From: Salmonella enterica subsp. enterica serovar Choleraesuis
GTDB lineage: Bacteria; Pseudomonadota; Gammaproteobacteria; Enterobacterales; Enterobacteriaceae
Direction: 5' to 3'
Assembly (NCBI GenBank): GCA_022846635.1
Contig: AP025685.1
Span: 496,001-560,000 of the forward strand
DNA: 64,000 nucleotides
The notes under the pieces were generated by a model, which made no database searches, was not told the origin of the DNA, and was given only the letters and a program-made list of their open reading frames with translations. This document shows, piece by piece, positions 11,312 through 20,653 of the stretch (its first letter is position 1; each line of letters opens with the position of its first letter). The translations under genes and the position numbers were made by a program.

Positions 11312-12241
11312 ATGCAGTTACAGAAATTAGTCAATATGTTTGGCGGGGATCTTTCCCGTCGCTACGGACAAAAAGTACATAAGTTGTCGCTTCACGGCGG
11401 GTTCAGCTGCCCTAACCGTGACGGTACTCTGGGCCGTGGTGGCTGTACATTCTGTAATGTCGCCTCTTTCGCTGACGAACAGCAACAATATAGATCCATC
11501 GCCGAGCAGCTTGAGACCCAGGCAAAACTGGTTAATCGTGCGCAGCGGTATCTGGCCTATTTCCAGGCCTATACCAGTACTTTTGCCGAGGTGCAGGTAT
11601 TGCGCTCGATGTACCAACAGGCGGTAGCACAGGCCGATGTTGTCGGTCTCTGTGTCGGTACTCGCCCGGACTGCGTACCGGATAGCGTGCTGGATTTGCT
11701 AAGTGAATATCGTGAACAGGGTTATGAGGTCTGGCTGGAGCTGGGGCTGCAAAGTGCCTGGGACAAAACGTTGCACCGTATTAATCGTGGCCATGATTTT
11801 GCCTGCTATCAACGTACCACTCAGCTTGCGCGCGAGCGTGGCCTTAAAGTTTGCAGCCACTTGATTGTGGGATTGCCCGGCGAGGGAGCCAGCCATTGTC
11901 TGGAAACTATTGAACGGGTGGTGGAAACTGGAGTGGATGGCATTAAGCTCCATCCTTTGCACGTAGTCGCTGGGAGTATTATGGCGAAAGCCTGGCAGGC
12001 AGGGCGGCTGGAAACGCTGGACGCAGTACAGTATGCCAATATTGCAGCTGAGATGATTCGCTATACGCCGCCGGAGATTATTTTTCACAGGATTTCTGCC
12101 AGCGCCCGCCGCCCAACGCTGTTGGCTCCACTATGGTGCGAGAACCGCTGGACTGGTATGGTCGAGATAGACAAACTGCTACGCGCCAACGGGCCGCAGG
12201 GCTCGGCGCTTGGGCGTCCATGGTTGCCTGACGCGCTTTAG
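11312..12241 (+). CDS. yhcC: Radical SAM protein YhcC
   Basis: A 309-residue radical SAM protein of the YhcC/TIGR01212 family, about the same length as in E. coli; the reaction is not known to me. The N-terminal cluster-binding cysteines have the unusual spacing C33-X11-C45-X2-C48 (CPNRDGTLGRGGCTFC). A TIM-barrel-like core follows (YLAYFQAYTSTFAEV, VGLCVGTRPDCVPD, LELGLQSAWDKTL, HLIVGLPGEG). The C-terminal ISASARRPTLLAPLWCENRW is the family's signature end. It is divergent from gltB and ends before a terminator at 12260-12290. Its own promoter is not clear. The C terminus varies from E. coli around residues 230-290. Confidence 0.92.
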   Translation: MQLQKLVNMFGGDLSRRYGQKVHKLSLHGGFSCPNRDGTLGRGGCTFCNVASFADEQQQYRSIAEQLETQAKLVNRAQRYLAYFQAYTSTFAEVQVLRSMYQQAVAQADVVGLCVGTRPDCVPDSVLDLLSEYREQGYEVWLELGLQSAWDKTLHRINRGHDFACYQRTTQLARERGLKVCSHLIVGLPGEGASHCLETIERVVETGVDGIKLHPLHVVAGSIMAKAWQAGRLETLDAVQYANIAAEMIRYTPPEIIFHRISASARRPTLLAPLWCENRWTGMVEIDKLLRANGPQGSALGRPWLPDAL

Positions 12242-12259
12242 CTCTACCCTTCCGACAGC

Positions 12260-12290
12260 AAAGCCCGCAATTTCTTTATCGTGGGCTTTT
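12260..12290 (+). terminator. Rho-independent terminator of yhcC
   Basis: AAAGCCCGC and GTGGGCTTTT arms with an intervening AT-rich loop and a short T run, 18 bp after yhcC. Confidence 0.75.
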
Positions 12291-12364
12291 CTAATACCTG
12301 AATTTCGCTTTCGGCGCGTGATCTTGCTCATTTCTGAATACTGAGTGTTACGCCATTTTTCCGG

Positions 12365-12370
12365 TATGAT
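12365..12370 (+). promoter_or_regulatory. Possible -10 element of arcB
   Basis: TATGAT lies 30 bp before the chosen arcB start with only a weak -35 (TGAGTG, 17 bp upstream). Position and context suit an arcB promoter with a short leader of about 20 nt. Confidence 0.35.
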
Positions 12371-12399
12371 GAATACAAATTCCCCGAAGGAAAATGTGT

Positions 12400-14742
12400 A
12401 TGAATCAACTGCGAAAACTGGCGCAATACTACGTTGATCTGATGATGAAACTGGGGCTGGTGCGCTTCTCACTGCTGCTGGCCTTAGCGCTGGTCGTACT
12501 GGCTATGGTTGTTCAGATGGCGGTGACGATGCTTTTAAGCGGTAAGGTCGAAAGTATCGATGTTATACGCTCCATCTTCTTTGGTTTATTGATAACCCCC
12601 TGGGCGGTCTATTTTCTGTCAGTTGTCGTGGAACAGTTGGAAGAGTCGCGGCAGCGGCTTTCGCGGTTGGTGAATAAGCTGGAGGAGATGCGCGAGCGTG
12701 ACCTCAAACTTAATGTCCAGCTAAAGGACAACATCGATCAGCTCAATCAGCAGATAGCCGAACGTGAAAAAGCAGAGGCTGAGCGCCACTTAATGCTGGA
12801 GCAGCTTCAAGTAGAAATGAAAGAGCGTGAAGAAACGCAAATTCGTCTGGAACAACAGTCGTCTTTTTTACGTTCTTTTCTTGATGCCTCCCCCGATCTC
12901 GTATTTTATCGCAATGAGAATAAAGAGTTTTCTGGCTGTAACCGGGCAATGGAATTACTCACCGGTAAAAGTGAAAAGCAGCTTATTGGCCTGACACCAG
13001 ACGAAGTTTACGGCCCGGAAACAGCCTCAAAAGTGAATGAAACTGATGAGAAGGTATTCCGTCATAACGTTTCTCTGACCTACGAACAGTGGCAGGACTA
13101 CCCGGATGGACGTAAAGCCTGCTTTGAAATCCGCAAGGTTCCTTATTATGACCGGGTGGGGAAACGTCACGGATTGATGGGATTTGGCCGTGATATTACT
13201 GAACGTAAGCGCTATCAGGATGCCTTAGAGCGAGCCAGTAGTGAGAAGACAACGTTTATCTCCACAATAAGTCATGAACTGCGTACTCCGCTCAACGGCA
13301 TTGTTGGCTTAAGCCGTATTTTGCTGGATACCGAGCTGACCAATGAGCAGGAAAAATACCTCAAAACTATCCATGTTTCTGCAGTGACGCTGGGTAATAT
13401 ATTCAACGATATCATAGATATGGATAAAATTGAGCGCCGTAAGGTGCAGCTGGATAATCAGCCAATTGATTTCACCAGCTTCCTGGCCGATCTGGAGAAC
13501 CTTTCTGGTCTGCAGGCCCAACAAAAAGGGCTGCGTTTCTCTCTGGAGCCCGAGCTGCCTCTGCCGCATAAAGTTATCACTGACGGTACCCGCCTGCGTC
13601 AGGTTCTATGGAATCTCATTAGCAATGCCGTGAAATTTACCAGCCGCGGCGCGGTGAAGGTACGGGTGAGCTATGCGGAGGGCAACATCCTGCGCTTTGA
13701 AGTTGAAGATTCTGGCATCGGTATTCCGCAGGATGAACAGGATAAAATTTTTGCCATGTATTACCAGGTGACGGATGGACACGGTGGCAAGCCTGCAACC
13801 GGTACGGGTATTGGTCTGGCCGTTTCCCGACGCCTGGCGCGCAGTATGGGTGGGGATATCACGGTAAGCAGCGAGGCGGGTAAAGGTTCTGTATTCGTTC
13901 TAACGGTATATGCCCCGAGAGTCGCCGAAGAGCTCGAAGACTTGCTGGACGAAGATGAAATGCCGCTGCCGGCGTTAAATGTTCTGCTGGTGGAGGATAT
14001 TGAGCTGAACGTCGTGGTAGCCCGTTCGGTGCTGGAAAAAATGGGCAGCAGTGTCGACGTTGCTATGACAGGTAAGCAGGCACTTGAGATGTTTCAGCCT
14101 GATGAATATGACCTGGTGTTGCTGGATATTCAGCTGCCAGATATGACTGGCCTGGATATCTCACGCGAGCTGAAAAAACGCTACCAGCGAGATGAATTGC
14201 CACCATTGATTGCTTTGACGGCCAACGTATTGAAAGACAAGCGTGAATACCTTGATGCCGGTATGGACGATGTGCTTAGCAAGCCGCTGGCGGTGCCGGC
14301 ATTGACAGCGGTTATTAAGAAATTCTGGGACAGCTGCGCGCTGCCGGAGGCTCCTGCGCAACAAGATCCGGTCGATGAGGCTAAATCTCAAAACCTGCTC
14401 GACCTGCCAATGCTTGAGCAGTACGTAGAGCTGGTGGGGCCGAAGTTAATTACCGACGGCGCAGATATGTTTGAAAAAATGATGCCGGGATATCTCAGCG
14501 TACTGGAGTCTAATCTCACTGCGCGCGACCAAAAAGGCATCGTGGAAGAAGGTCATAAAATTAAAGGTGCTGCCGGGTCTGTCGGGCTGCGTCATCTGCA
14601 ATCACTAGCGCAGCAGGTGCAATCACCGGATCTTCCTGCCTGGTGGGATAACGTCGGGGAGTGGATAGAAGAAATCCGAACCGAGTGGCAGCATGACGTA
14701 AACGAACTGCGAGCGTGGGTAGCCAGAGCCACAAAAAAATGA
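12400..14742 (+). CDS. arcB: Aerobic respiration control sensor kinase ArcB
   Basis: Inner-membrane tripartite hybrid kinase that senses the quinone pool and phosphorylates ArcA under low oxygen. It has 780 residues (E. coli 778). Two N-terminal membrane helices (about 23-77) are followed by a coiled coil, a PAS domain, a kinase with H292 (ISHELRTPL), a receiver with D576 (VLLDIQLPD) and an Hpt domain with H719 (EEGHKIKGAAGS). The redox cysteines C180 and C241 are present. The second ATG (12400, MNQLRKLAQ) is chosen because it matches the family N terminus; the ATG at 12394 adds two residues. The 3' end overlaps the 3' end of the oppositely encoded sRNA ArcZ. Confidence 0.96.
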   Translation: MNQLRKLAQYYVDLMMKLGLVRFSLLLALALVVLAMVVQMAVTMLLSGKVESIDVIRSIFFGLLITPWAVYFLSVVVEQLEESRQRLSRLVNKLEEMRERDLKLNVQLKDNIDQLNQQIAEREKAEAERHLMLEQLQVEMKEREETQIRLEQQSSFLRSFLDASPDLVFYRNENKEFSGCNRAMELLTGKSEKQLIGLTPDEVYGPETASKVNETDEKVFRHNVSLTYEQWQDYPDGRKACFEIRKVPYYDRVGKRHGLMGFGRDITERKRYQDALERASSEKTTFISTISHELRTPLNGIVGLSRILLDTELTNEQEKYLKTIHVSAVTLGNIFNDIIDMDKIERRKVQLDNQPIDFTSFLADLENLSGLQAQQKGLRFSLEPELPLPHKVITDGTRLRQVLWNLISNAVKFTSRGAVKVRVSYAEGNILRFEVEDSGIGIPQDEQDKIFAMYYQVTDGHGGKPATGTGIGLAVSRRLARSMGGDITVSSEAGKGSVFVLTVYAPRVAEELEDLLDEDEMPLPALNVLLVEDIELNVVVARSVLEKMGSSVDVAMTGKQALEMFQPDEYDLVLLDIQLPDMTGLDISRELKKRYQRDELPPLIALTANVLKDKREYLDAGMDDVLSKPLAVPALTAVIKKFWDSCALPEAPAQQDPVDEAKSQNLLDLPMLEQYVELVGPKLITDGADMFEKMMPGYLSVLESNLTARDQKGIVEEGHKIKGAAGSVGLRHLQSLAQQVQSPDLPAWWDNVGEWIEEIRTEWQHDVNELRAWVARATKK

Positions 14743-14855
14743 CCCCGGACTAGCCGGGGTGCGCGAAGACTGCGCCAACACCAGGGAAAACGATGCCGCC
14801 GTGGCGTAATAGAAGTAAAACACAGCGGGTCTGATGATGGGTTTTGTTCGGCAGT
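14733..14855 (-). ncRNA. arcZ: Hfq-dependent small RNA ArcZ
   Basis: About 123 nt, close to the 121 nt of E. coli ArcZ, encoded opposite the arcB-elbB gap. The 3' half is nearly identical to E. coli: the seed CCCTGGTGTTGGCGCAG, then TTCGCGCACCCCGG, then the terminator stem ACCCCGG/CCGGGGT and seven U. The 5' half, which is removed by RNase E in E. coli, is clearly diverged. In E. coli ArcZ activates rpoS translation, represses flhDC and destabilises arcB mRNA. Its 3' end overlaps the last bases of arcB. The 5' end is set from the promoter at 14862-14890 and is approximate. Confidence 0.9.
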
Positions 14856-14861
14856 TACGAT

Positions 14862-14890
14862 ATCAAAGTTTCAAATATTTGTTACGTCAA
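14862..14890 (-). promoter_or_regulatory. Promoter of arcZ
   Basis: TTGACG (14885-14890) and TTTGAT (14862-14867) on the minus strand are spaced 17 bp. The predicted start near 14855 gives the expected ArcZ length. In E. coli this promoter is repressed by ArcA; I did not find a certain ArcA site here. Confidence 0.6.
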
Positions 14891-14971
14891 TCAGTAAAAT
14901 ATGTGAACCATAGCGTTTTTACGTATATCACAAGTGATTGATAAATGACCAGTCGGTAAGAGGGGGCAACG

Positions 14972-15622
14972 ATGAAAAAAATAGGCGTAATCCTTTGTGG
15001 TTGTGGGGTTTTTGATGGTTCTGAAATCCATGAAGCAGTAATTACTCTTTTGGAAATCGCTCGCCAGGGCGCAGAGGCTGTCTGTTTTGCGCCTGATAAA
15101 CCTCAAGCAGATGTAATCAATCACCTTACGGGACAATCGATGAATGAACAGCGTAACGTGCTGGTTGAAGCCGCCCGTATCGCCCGTGGTCAGATACGTC
15201 CTTTGAGCGAAGCTCGTGCTGAAGAACTGGATGCGCTGGTTGTACCGGGGGGCTTTGGCGCGGCGAAAAACTTAAGTGATTTTGCCAGCGCCGGCAGTGC
15301 CTGCGTCGTTGATCCTGAGTTATTACGGCTGGCCCGGGACTGTCATAGCGCAGGTAAACCTTTGGGCTTTATCTGTATTGCCCCAGCATTATTACCGGTG
15401 ATTATTCCTGAGTCCCTGCGCCTTACGATTGGGACTGATGTGGATACTGCCGAGGCCATCGAGGAGATGGGCGGTGAGCATGTGCCTTGTCCGGTAGAGG
15501 ATGTGGTTATCGATCAGGAGCAAAAAGTGGTAACTACGCCTGCTTATATGCTGGCGCAGCGTATAGATGAAGCCGCGATGGGTATCGGCAAACTGGTATC
15601 ACGGGTGCTGGAGATGGCATGA
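14972..15622 (+). CDS. elbB: Glyoxalase ElbB (DJ-1/PfpI family)
   Basis: A 216-residue isoprenoid biosynthesis protein ElbB, a class-I-amidotransferase-like DJ-1 family member reported to have glyoxalase activity in E. coli. It starts [22 protein letters not shown]. Family blocks [18 protein letters not shown] and [15 protein letters not shown] contain the nucleophile-elbow cysteine (IAPA preceded by C). The C-terminal THPAYM-type stretch reads [10 protein letters not shown]. It overlaps mtgA by 4 bp (ATGA), so the pair is translationally coupled, as in E. coli. The true cellular substrate is unsettled. Confidence 0.93.
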   Translation: MKKIGVILCGCGVFDGSEIHEAVITLLEIARQGAEAVCFAPDKPQADVINHLTGQSMNEQRNVLVEAARIARGQIRPLSEARAEELDALVVPGGFGAAKNLSDFASAGSACVVDPELLRLARDCHSAGKPLGFICIAPALLPVIIPESLRLTIGTDVDTAEAIEEMGGEHVPCPVEDVVIDQEQKVVTTPAYMLAQRIDEAAMGIGKLVSRVLEMA

Positions 15623-16344
15623 AGCTACGCAGGAAGCGTGGAGGCAGTATCCGCAGATGGCTGATACGCCTTGTATTAAGCGTTATAGGGCTGTGGGCTG
15701 GAGCATTAGTTTTGTTCAGCTTTATGCCAGTACCGTTTTCGGCGGTAATGGCTGAAAGGCAGCTATCAGCCTGGTTTGCGGGAGATTTTAGCTATATAGC
15801 TCATTCCGACTGGGTGAGCATGGATGAGATTTCTCCCTGGATGCCACTGGCCGCAATTGCCGGGGAAGATCAGAAGTTTCCCGAGCATTGGGGGTTTGAT
15901 CTCGACTCTATCGGTAAAGCGCTTGATTATGACGGCAACAATAAAATCAGAATGCGCGGCGCCTCAACGCTCTCGCAGCAGACGGCAAAAAATCTGTTTT
16001 TATGGGATGGACGTAGCTGGGTACGCAAGGGGCTGGAGGCTGGTATTACCCTTGCGATGGAAGGTATCTGGACTAAGCGGCGTATTCTTACGGTATATCT
16101 GAATATTGCCGAGTTTGGCGACGGGATATTTGGGGTAGAAGCCGCGGCTCGTCACTACTTTCACAAACCGGCGAAGAGGCTGACTCAGTCAGAGGCTGCA
16201 ATGCTGGCGGCCGTATTACCGAACCCGATTCGTTTTCGGGCTAATGCTCCGACATCTTATGTCCGGGCCCGCCAGCAGTGGATATTGCGTCAGATGCATC
16301 AGCTTGGCGGCGAGGGCTATCTTGCTCGCCACCGTCTGCATTAA
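15619..16344 (+). CDS. mtgA: Monofunctional peptidoglycan glycosyltransferase
   Basis: MtgA polymerises glycan strands from lipid II without a transpeptidase domain and localises to the division site in E. coli. It has 241 residues: a basic N terminus, one membrane anchor (about 16-40), then a GT51 domain. The GT51 motifs visible are [14 protein letters not shown] (catalytic Glu), [49 protein letters not shown] and [29 protein letters not shown]. It overlaps elbB by 4 bp at its start and convergently overlaps yrbL by 4 bp at its end. Nothing is missing from the catalytic core. Confidence 0.95.
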   Translation: MKLRRKRGGSIRRWLIRLVLSVIGLWAGALVLFSFMPVPFSAVMAERQLSAWFAGDFSYIAHSDWVSMDEISPWMPLAAIAGEDQKFPEHWGFDLDSIGKALDYDGNNKIRMRGASTLSQQTAKNLFLWDGRSWVRKGLEAGITLAMEGIWTKRRILTVYLNIAEFGDGIFGVEAAARHYFHKPAKRLTQSEAAMLAAVLPNPIRFRANAPTSYVRARQQWILRQMHQLGGEGYLARHRLH

Positions 16345-16940
16345 GCCAGACCTGCTTTTCTCTGCGCTTCTGTGCCTGCAAAGATTTTATTTCCGATGAA
16401 GCGTTGCCACAGGCGCTGTTGTTTGCGGGCACACATCCATGCCGACCAGGTGGCCAGAGGAATGAATGTAGACTCCCCAATATTATCAACCACTACCGGC
16501 ATGATATCGTCGCCACCGCGGCGCTGGCACAGAATATTCTGTGGCTTAATTGTCATGGTAACGATGCGGTTATCTCTCAGATAGACCTGCAAACGAGCCA
16601 ACACTTTATCAAGCGTAGCGAGGTTGCCTGCCTGCTGACATTCTTTAGCAAATTCAGTTAAGGATACGGAAGCTGTTCCATCGACATCTTTAATGATGTC
16701 GTACACGTAGCCGGTACCCAGATCGGTGTTTACCGTGCCGTAGTAGCGCGGAATGCCTGACCAGTCTTCAAGACGGCCTTCCAGATGAGCGTAGTAATTT
16801 AGCTCACGGTTTAGCTCTTTATCACCGCCGCTTTCCAGATTGTAAACAATCTTTATGCAGCGCTCAGGATGGGTTGGGTGCAGGAAGCACTGGCGATGGC
16901 GTCCGGTGCCAAGCGGAGTTAATGCGGAGAGTTGCAGCAT
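16341..16940 (-). CDS. yrbL: YrbL family protein, PhoP-regulon member
   Basis: A 199-residue protein of the YrbL family, a PhoP-activated gene in E. coli and Salmonella with a kinase-like fold but no proven activity. Family features are [13 protein letters not shown] near the N terminus, [29 protein letters not shown] and [16 protein letters not shown], which resembles a kinase catalytic loop. The start at 16940 is chosen because [16 protein letters not shown] matches the family and CAGGAA precedes it; upstream in-frame ATGs would add 21 non-conserved residues. No clear PhoP box was seen upstream. Its 3' end overlaps mtgA by 4 bp tail to tail. Confidence 0.88.
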   Translation of the reverse strand: MLQLSALTPLGTGRHRQCFLHPTHPERCIKIVYNLESGGDKELNRELNYYAHLEGRLEDWSGIPRYYGTVNTDLGTGYVYDIIKDVDGTASVSLTEFAKECQQAGNLATLDKVLARLQVYLRDNRIVTMTIKPQNILCQRRGGDDIMPVVVDNIGESTFIPLATWSAWMCARKQQRLWQRFIGNKIFAGTEAQRKAGLA

Positions 16941-17027
16941 TGGTTCGGGATTCCTGTAATTCGATAAACGGTAGAGAGAAGCGGGGTCAGCCCTTAACCC
17001 CACAGGCCGGTGTTCGGCGCGTAAATC

Positions 17028-17300
17028 TTAATCTTCGTCAAAGCCCGCATTGAAAAGGGCAATAACGGCAGCCAGAGCTTCCTGCTCCTGGGGGCCGTTG
17101 GCCTCAACTTCGATATGTCCCCCCTGTGCTGAGTCCAGCATCAGCAGGGCGATAACGCTACTGGCTTCCGCTTCTGTGCCCGCTTCGTTACGTAGAATAA
17201 CTTCGGCATCGTAAGTCTGCATTAGCTCGAACAGCTTCATTGCCGGGCGAGCATGCATCCCGAGGCGATTTTTAATTTCTACAGTTTGCTTAACGGTCAT
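17028..17300 (-). CDS. ptsO: Phosphocarrier protein NPr
   Basis: The HPr-like carrier of the nitrogen phosphotransferase system; it passes phosphate from EI-Ntr (PtsP) to EIIA-Ntr (PtsN). It is 90 residues and starts [20 protein letters not shown], with the phosphorylated H16 in LGMHARPAM. The conserved serine-containing loop ([21 protein letters not shown]) is intact. It overlaps rapZ by 4 bp and is last of the rpoN-hpf-ptsN-rapZ-npr run. A small stem GGGGT/ACCCC sits about 25-45 bp beyond its stop but lacks a T run. Also named npr. Confidence 0.96.
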   Translation of the reverse strand: MTVKQTVEIKNRLGMHARPAMKLFELMQTYDAEVILRNEAGTEAEASSVIALLMLDSAQGGHIEVEANGPQEQEALAAVIALFNAGFDED

Positions 17301-18151
17301 GATTTGCGTTTTTCCAGCGTGCGATGGCGTGATTGTACGTTTTTACCTCGCGAGCGGAAATAGTCAGCCAGCTGTTCGGCTATATATACCGAGCGGTGTT
17401 TACCTCCGGTACAACCAATGGCGACCGTCAGATAGCTACGGTTATTCGTTTCCAGCATCGGCAGCCACAGTTCGAGGTAGCTGCGGGTTTGATAGATAAA
17501 GTTATGTACTTCCGTATGGCGATCGAGGAACGCGGCAACCGGTTTGTCCAGGCCTGTCATTGGGCGCAGCTTAGGATCCCAGTGCGGGTTTGGCAGAAAG
17601 CGTACGTCAAATACGTAATCGGCATCAATCGGTATACCGTGCTTAAAGCCAAATGATTCAAAGACCATAGTCAGCTCACGCTCACGTTTGCCAAGCAGGC
17701 GAGTGCGCAGCATCTCGGCTAGCTCGTGCACTGACATTTCTGAGGTATCGATAATAAGATCGGCACGAGAACGCAAAGGTTCAAGCAAATCGCTTTCTTC
17801 ATCGATAGCGCTTTCCAGCGACAGATTCTTGCTCGACAGCGGGTGCAGACGACGTGTATCACTATAGCGGCGGATCAACGTATTGCGGTCGGCATCGAGA
17901 AATAACAGCTGTGTTGAGAAAGCGCTGGGCAGATTGCTCATCGCTTTCTCAAAGATTTCCGGTGACTCCGGCATATTGCGGACATCAATGCTTACCGCCG
18001 CTGACGTTCCGCGCTCGGCCAGGGTTTGCGCCAGCTCCGGGAGTAACACCACCGGCAGGTTATCTACGCAGTAAAACCCCATATCTTCCAGCGCTCGCAA
18101 GGCTACCGACTTTCCTGAGCCGGAGCGACCGCTGACAATCATCAGCACCAT
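17297..18151 (-). CDS. rapZ: RNase adapter protein RapZ
   Basis: RapZ binds sRNA GlmZ and presents it to RNase E, so controlling GlmS and amino-sugar supply; in E. coli it also senses glucosamine-6-phosphate. It is 284 residues, with Walker A GRSGSGKS (8-15), a P-loop N-terminal domain, and the C-terminal RNA-binding domain with [14 protein letters not shown] and a basic [14 protein letters not shown] tail. It starts 67 bp after ptsN and overlaps npr by 4 bp. Length and both domains match the E. coli protein closely. The substrate enzyme glmM of the same pathway is also in this window. Confidence 0.97.
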   Translation of the reverse strand: MVLMIVSGRSGSGKSVALRALEDMGFYCVDNLPVVLLPELAQTLAERGTSAAVSIDVRNMPESPEIFEKAMSNLPSAFSTQLLFLDADRNTLIRRYSDTRRLHPLSSKNLSLESAIDEESDLLEPLRSRADLIIDTSEMSVHELAEMLRTRLLGKRERELTMVFESFGFKHGIPIDADYVFDVRFLPNPHWDPKLRPMTGLDKPVAAFLDRHTEVHNFIYQTRSYLELWLPMLETNNRSYLTVAIGCTGGKHRSVYIAEQLADYFRSRGKNVQSRHRTLEKRKS

Positions 18152-18218
18152 GTGCAGACTCTCCCCACTTTACTTGCTTTACCTGGCAACCATAGGGTGA
18201 CCCGGTTTGTTATTGGGC

Positions 18219-18722
18219 TTACTCGCCTTCTTCCGTTTCTACTTCTACCGGTTCTGTTCCGGTTATTATCTGATATAACTCTTCATCGCTTTGCGCGGTC
18301 CGCAACTGCCGACAGATAGTTTTATCCGCCAGTCTTTTCGCCACCAGGGACAGGGTATGCAGATGCGTTTTAGTTTGATCTGCTGGCACTAACAGGGCAA
18401 ACAGCAGGTCTACCGGCTGGTTGTCGATAGCATCAAAGGCAATTGGCGTCTCCAGCTGGATAAATACGCCCACGGCGCGCAGCGTATCTTCTTCCAGCTT
18501 ACCATGAGGGATAGCTATCCCATTACCAATACCAGTACTACCCATACGCTCGCGGGTGAGGATTGCCTCAAACACCACGGTAGGAGGCAGGCCAAGCTGC
18601 TGGGCTGCCAACTCGCTGATTATTTCCAGCGCACGCTTTTTGCTCTGGCAGTGAACGCCACTGCGGGTACATTCCTGGTTAAGGACGGTGCTCAATTGCA
18701 AAACGGAATCGTTAGTCATCAT
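18219..18722 (-). CDS. ptsN: Nitrogen regulatory PTS protein EIIA-Ntr
   Basis: The terminal phosphoacceptor of the nitrogen PTS. In E. coli its dephospho form regulates potassium uptake (TrkA, KdpD) and GlmS-linked amino-sugar balance. It is 167 residues, with the phosphorylated H73 in IPHGKLEEDTLRA and the block ERMGSTGIGNGIAIPHG typical of EIIA-fructose-like domains. Two adjacent ATG codons start the gene; the first (18722) gives the same spacing to H73 as in E. coli and lies six bases after AGGT. The acidic C-terminal tail (VEVETEEGE) is longer than usual. A GC-rich hairpin separates it from hpf. Confidence 0.94.
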   Translation of the reverse strand: MMTNDSVLQLSTVLNQECTRSGVHCQSKKRALEIISELAAQQLGLPPTVVFEAILTRERMGSTGIGNGIAIPHGKLEEDTLRAVGVFIQLETPIAFDAIDNQPVDLLFALLVPADQTKTHLHTLSLVAKRLADKTICRQLRTAQSDEELYQIITGTEPVEVETEEGE

Positions 18723-18739
18723 CAATTTACCTAAGCCAC

Positions 18740-18768
18740 TGCGGCGGCGCTTTGAGAGCACCGCCGCA
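18740..18768 (-). repeat. GC-rich intercistronic hairpin between hpf and ptsN
   Basis: Perfect 8-bp arms TGCGGCGG (18740-18747) and CCGCCGCA (18761-18768) with additional partial pairing in the loop. No T run follows on either strand, so it is more likely an RNA-stability or attenuation hairpin than a terminator. Confidence 0.6.
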
Positions 18769-18783
18769 GATACGCTGGGATTA

Positions 18784-19071
18784 TTAGTGTTGTTTTAATT
18801 TATCTTTATGTTTTGTTAGCTGGCGAACCAGCTTATCAATAAGTCCGTCAGTTGCTGCGTACATATCCTGACCTTCGGCACTGGCGTGAATCTCGCCTCC
18901 ATTCACATGCAGCGTAGCGTCCGCCACATGCGTGACCTTCTCCACTTTCAACACAATATAAACCTGGTTTATTCGTTCGAAATACTGTTCGAGTTTAGAA
19001 AATTTGCCGGTGATAAACTCACGCATGGCATCGGTAATTTCGACGTTATGTCCAGTAATGTTGAGCTGCAT
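18784..19071 (-). CDS. hpf: Ribosome hibernation promoting factor
   Basis: Hpf binds the 30S A/P-site region and promotes 100S dimers of inactive ribosomes in stationary phase. This is the short form, 95 residues, typical of enterobacteria. It starts MQLNITGHNVEITDAMREF, with the central LHVNGGEIHASAEGQDMYAA and the basic end LTKHKDKLKQH. It lies 22 bp after rpoN and before ptsN. In E. coli hpf expression is sigma-54 and growth-phase linked; no separate promoter was identified here. Confidence 0.96.
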   Translation of the reverse strand: MQLNITGHNVEITDAMREFITGKFSKLEQYFERINQVYIVLKVEKVTHVADATLHVNGGEIHASAEGQDMYAATDGLIDKLVRQLTKHKDKLKQH

Positions 19072-19093
19072 AATGATTTCCTTCTGAGTTGGG

Positions 19094-20527
19094 TCACACC
19101 AGTTGTTTACGCTGGTTGGACGGAGGAATCGACAGAGACTCTCGATACTTAGCTACGGTACGTCTGGCGACCATAATACCCTGTTCTGAAAGCAGGGAGG
19201 TCAGTTTACTATCGCTGAGCGGCCGGGCTGGATTTTCGGCTGCAATAAGTTTCTTAACTAGTGCCCGAATAGCCGTGGACGAGGCCTCGCCGCCGCCCTC
19301 GGTGCTAACGTGACTAGAGAAGAAATACTTCAGTTCAAAGATACCGCGCGGACTGTGTAGATACTTCTGCGTGGTAACGCGCGATATCGTGGATTCATGC
19401 ATTTCGACGGCCTGGGCGATATCCGCCAGAACCATCGGTTTCATATATTCTTCGCCGCGCTCAAAGAAGGACTGTTGTTGTTCAACAATGCAGCGGCTAA
19501 CCCGAAGAAGGGTATCGTTACGACTCTCCAGGCTTTTAATCAGCCAGCGGGCTTCTTGCAGATTACTACGAATAAACTGTGAGTCAGTATCGTTGCGCGA
19601 CTGACCGCTAAGCGAAGCGTATTGCTGGTTTATTTTGAGGCGTGGAACGCTATCGGAATTAAGCTCTACGCTCCAGACCCCTTTATGTTTGCGTACCAGC
19701 ACATCGGGAATGACGTATTCCGGCTCGCTGGTTTGAATCGATTGACCGGGCCGGGGGTCGAGTGACTGAATAAGATTAACCGCCTCTTTTAGCGGCTCCT
19801 CTTTGAGTTTGGTAACTCTCATCAGGCTGCGGAAGTCGTGATTAGCCAGCAGCTCAAGATGGGAGCCAAGAATCAGGCGCGCCTCTTCAAGACGAGGGGT
19901 CGAAGAGTCGTACTGGGATAACTGAATTAACAAACACTCCCGTAAATCCCGGGCGGCAACGCCTACCGGATCAAAACGCTGAACGCGTTTGAGCACCGCT
20001 TCGATTTCATCAAGACCAATATCCGGGTTACCCTGGCTTTCCTGGATATCTTCAGCGCTGGCAGACAGGTAACCGGTATCATCAACCGCATCCACAATTG
20101 CCGTCGCAATGGCACGGTCGGTATCGGAAAACGGCGTCAGCTCGACCTGCCACATCAGGTAATCTTGCAGGCTTTGGGTGGTTTCACCCTGATACACCGG
20201 CAGATCGTCATCAAAATAATCAGCGCTGGTGCCGGAGGGGGTACCGGCGGTGTATAGCGTATCCCAGTTGGCGTCTAGCGGCGACTCATCGGGCATCTCG
20301 TTTTTATCGAGGGCTTCGCGAGTATCCAGCTCTTCGTTATCACGGGATTCTGGAGTGGCAATTTCTTCGTGAAAATCGGTTTGTTCAAGCAGCGGGTTGC
20401 TTTCCAGCGCCTGCTGCAGCTCTTGCTGAAGCTCCGGCGTAGAGAGTTGCAACAGACGAATTGCCTGCTGCAACTGAGGCGTCATTGCGAGCTGTTGGCT
20501 CAGCCGTAGTTGCAAACCTTGCTTCAT
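19094..20527 (-). CDS. rpoN: RNA polymerase sigma-54 factor
   Basis: Sigma-54 directs RNA polymerase to -24/-12 promoters of nitrogen and stress genes and needs enhancer-binding ATPases. It is 477 residues. Region I is glutamine- and leucine-rich ([20 protein letters not shown]), followed by an acidic region II (about 50-120). The core-binding domain, the HTH ([26 protein letters not shown]) and the C-terminal RpoN box [10 protein letters not shown] complete it. It starts [11 protein letters not shown]. It heads the hpf-ptsN-rapZ-npr block and is 126 bp after lptB, a gap holding a GC-rich hairpin. All sigma-54 landmarks are intact. Confidence 0.97.
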   Translation of the reverse strand: MKQGLQLRLSQQLAMTPQLQQAIRLLQLSTPELQQELQQALESNPLLEQTDFHEEIATPESRDNEELDTREALDKNEMPDESPLDANWDTLYTAGTPSGTSADYFDDDLPVYQGETTQSLQDYLMWQVELTPFSDTDRAIATAIVDAVDDTGYLSASAEDIQESQGNPDIGLDEIEAVLKRVQRFDPVGVAARDLRECLLIQLSQYDSSTPRLEEARLILGSHLELLANHDFRSLMRVTKLKEEPLKEAVNLIQSLDPRPGQSIQTSEPEYVIPDVLVRKHKGVWSVELNSDSVPRLKINQQYASLSGQSRNDTDSQFIRSNLQEARWLIKSLESRNDTLLRVSRCIVEQQQSFFERGEEYMKPMVLADIAQAVEMHESTISRVTTQKYLHSPRGIFELKYFFSSHVSTEGGGEASSTAIRALVKKLIAAENPARPLSDSKLTSLLSEQGIMVARRTVAKYRESLSIPPSNQRKQLV

Positions 20528-20653
20528 GTTCAGAACAAACTTCCTCAGGTAATTAACTGGTTAAGGTGAGGGCTTCAGCCTGCGGGCTGGCATCTGGCGT
20601 TGCAGAACCGGGGCATTTTGGCCGCCCCGGGCCCATCCATAACGCTTACCCTA
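20528..20653 (-). other. lptB-rpoN intergenic spacer with GC-rich hairpin
   Basis: A 126-bp spacer. It holds a 7-bp stem CCGGGGC (20608-20614) with GCCCCGG (20624-20630) and a second GC-rich patch near 20572-20590. No T run follows on the minus strand. It probably holds the rpoN leader. Confidence 0.5.
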
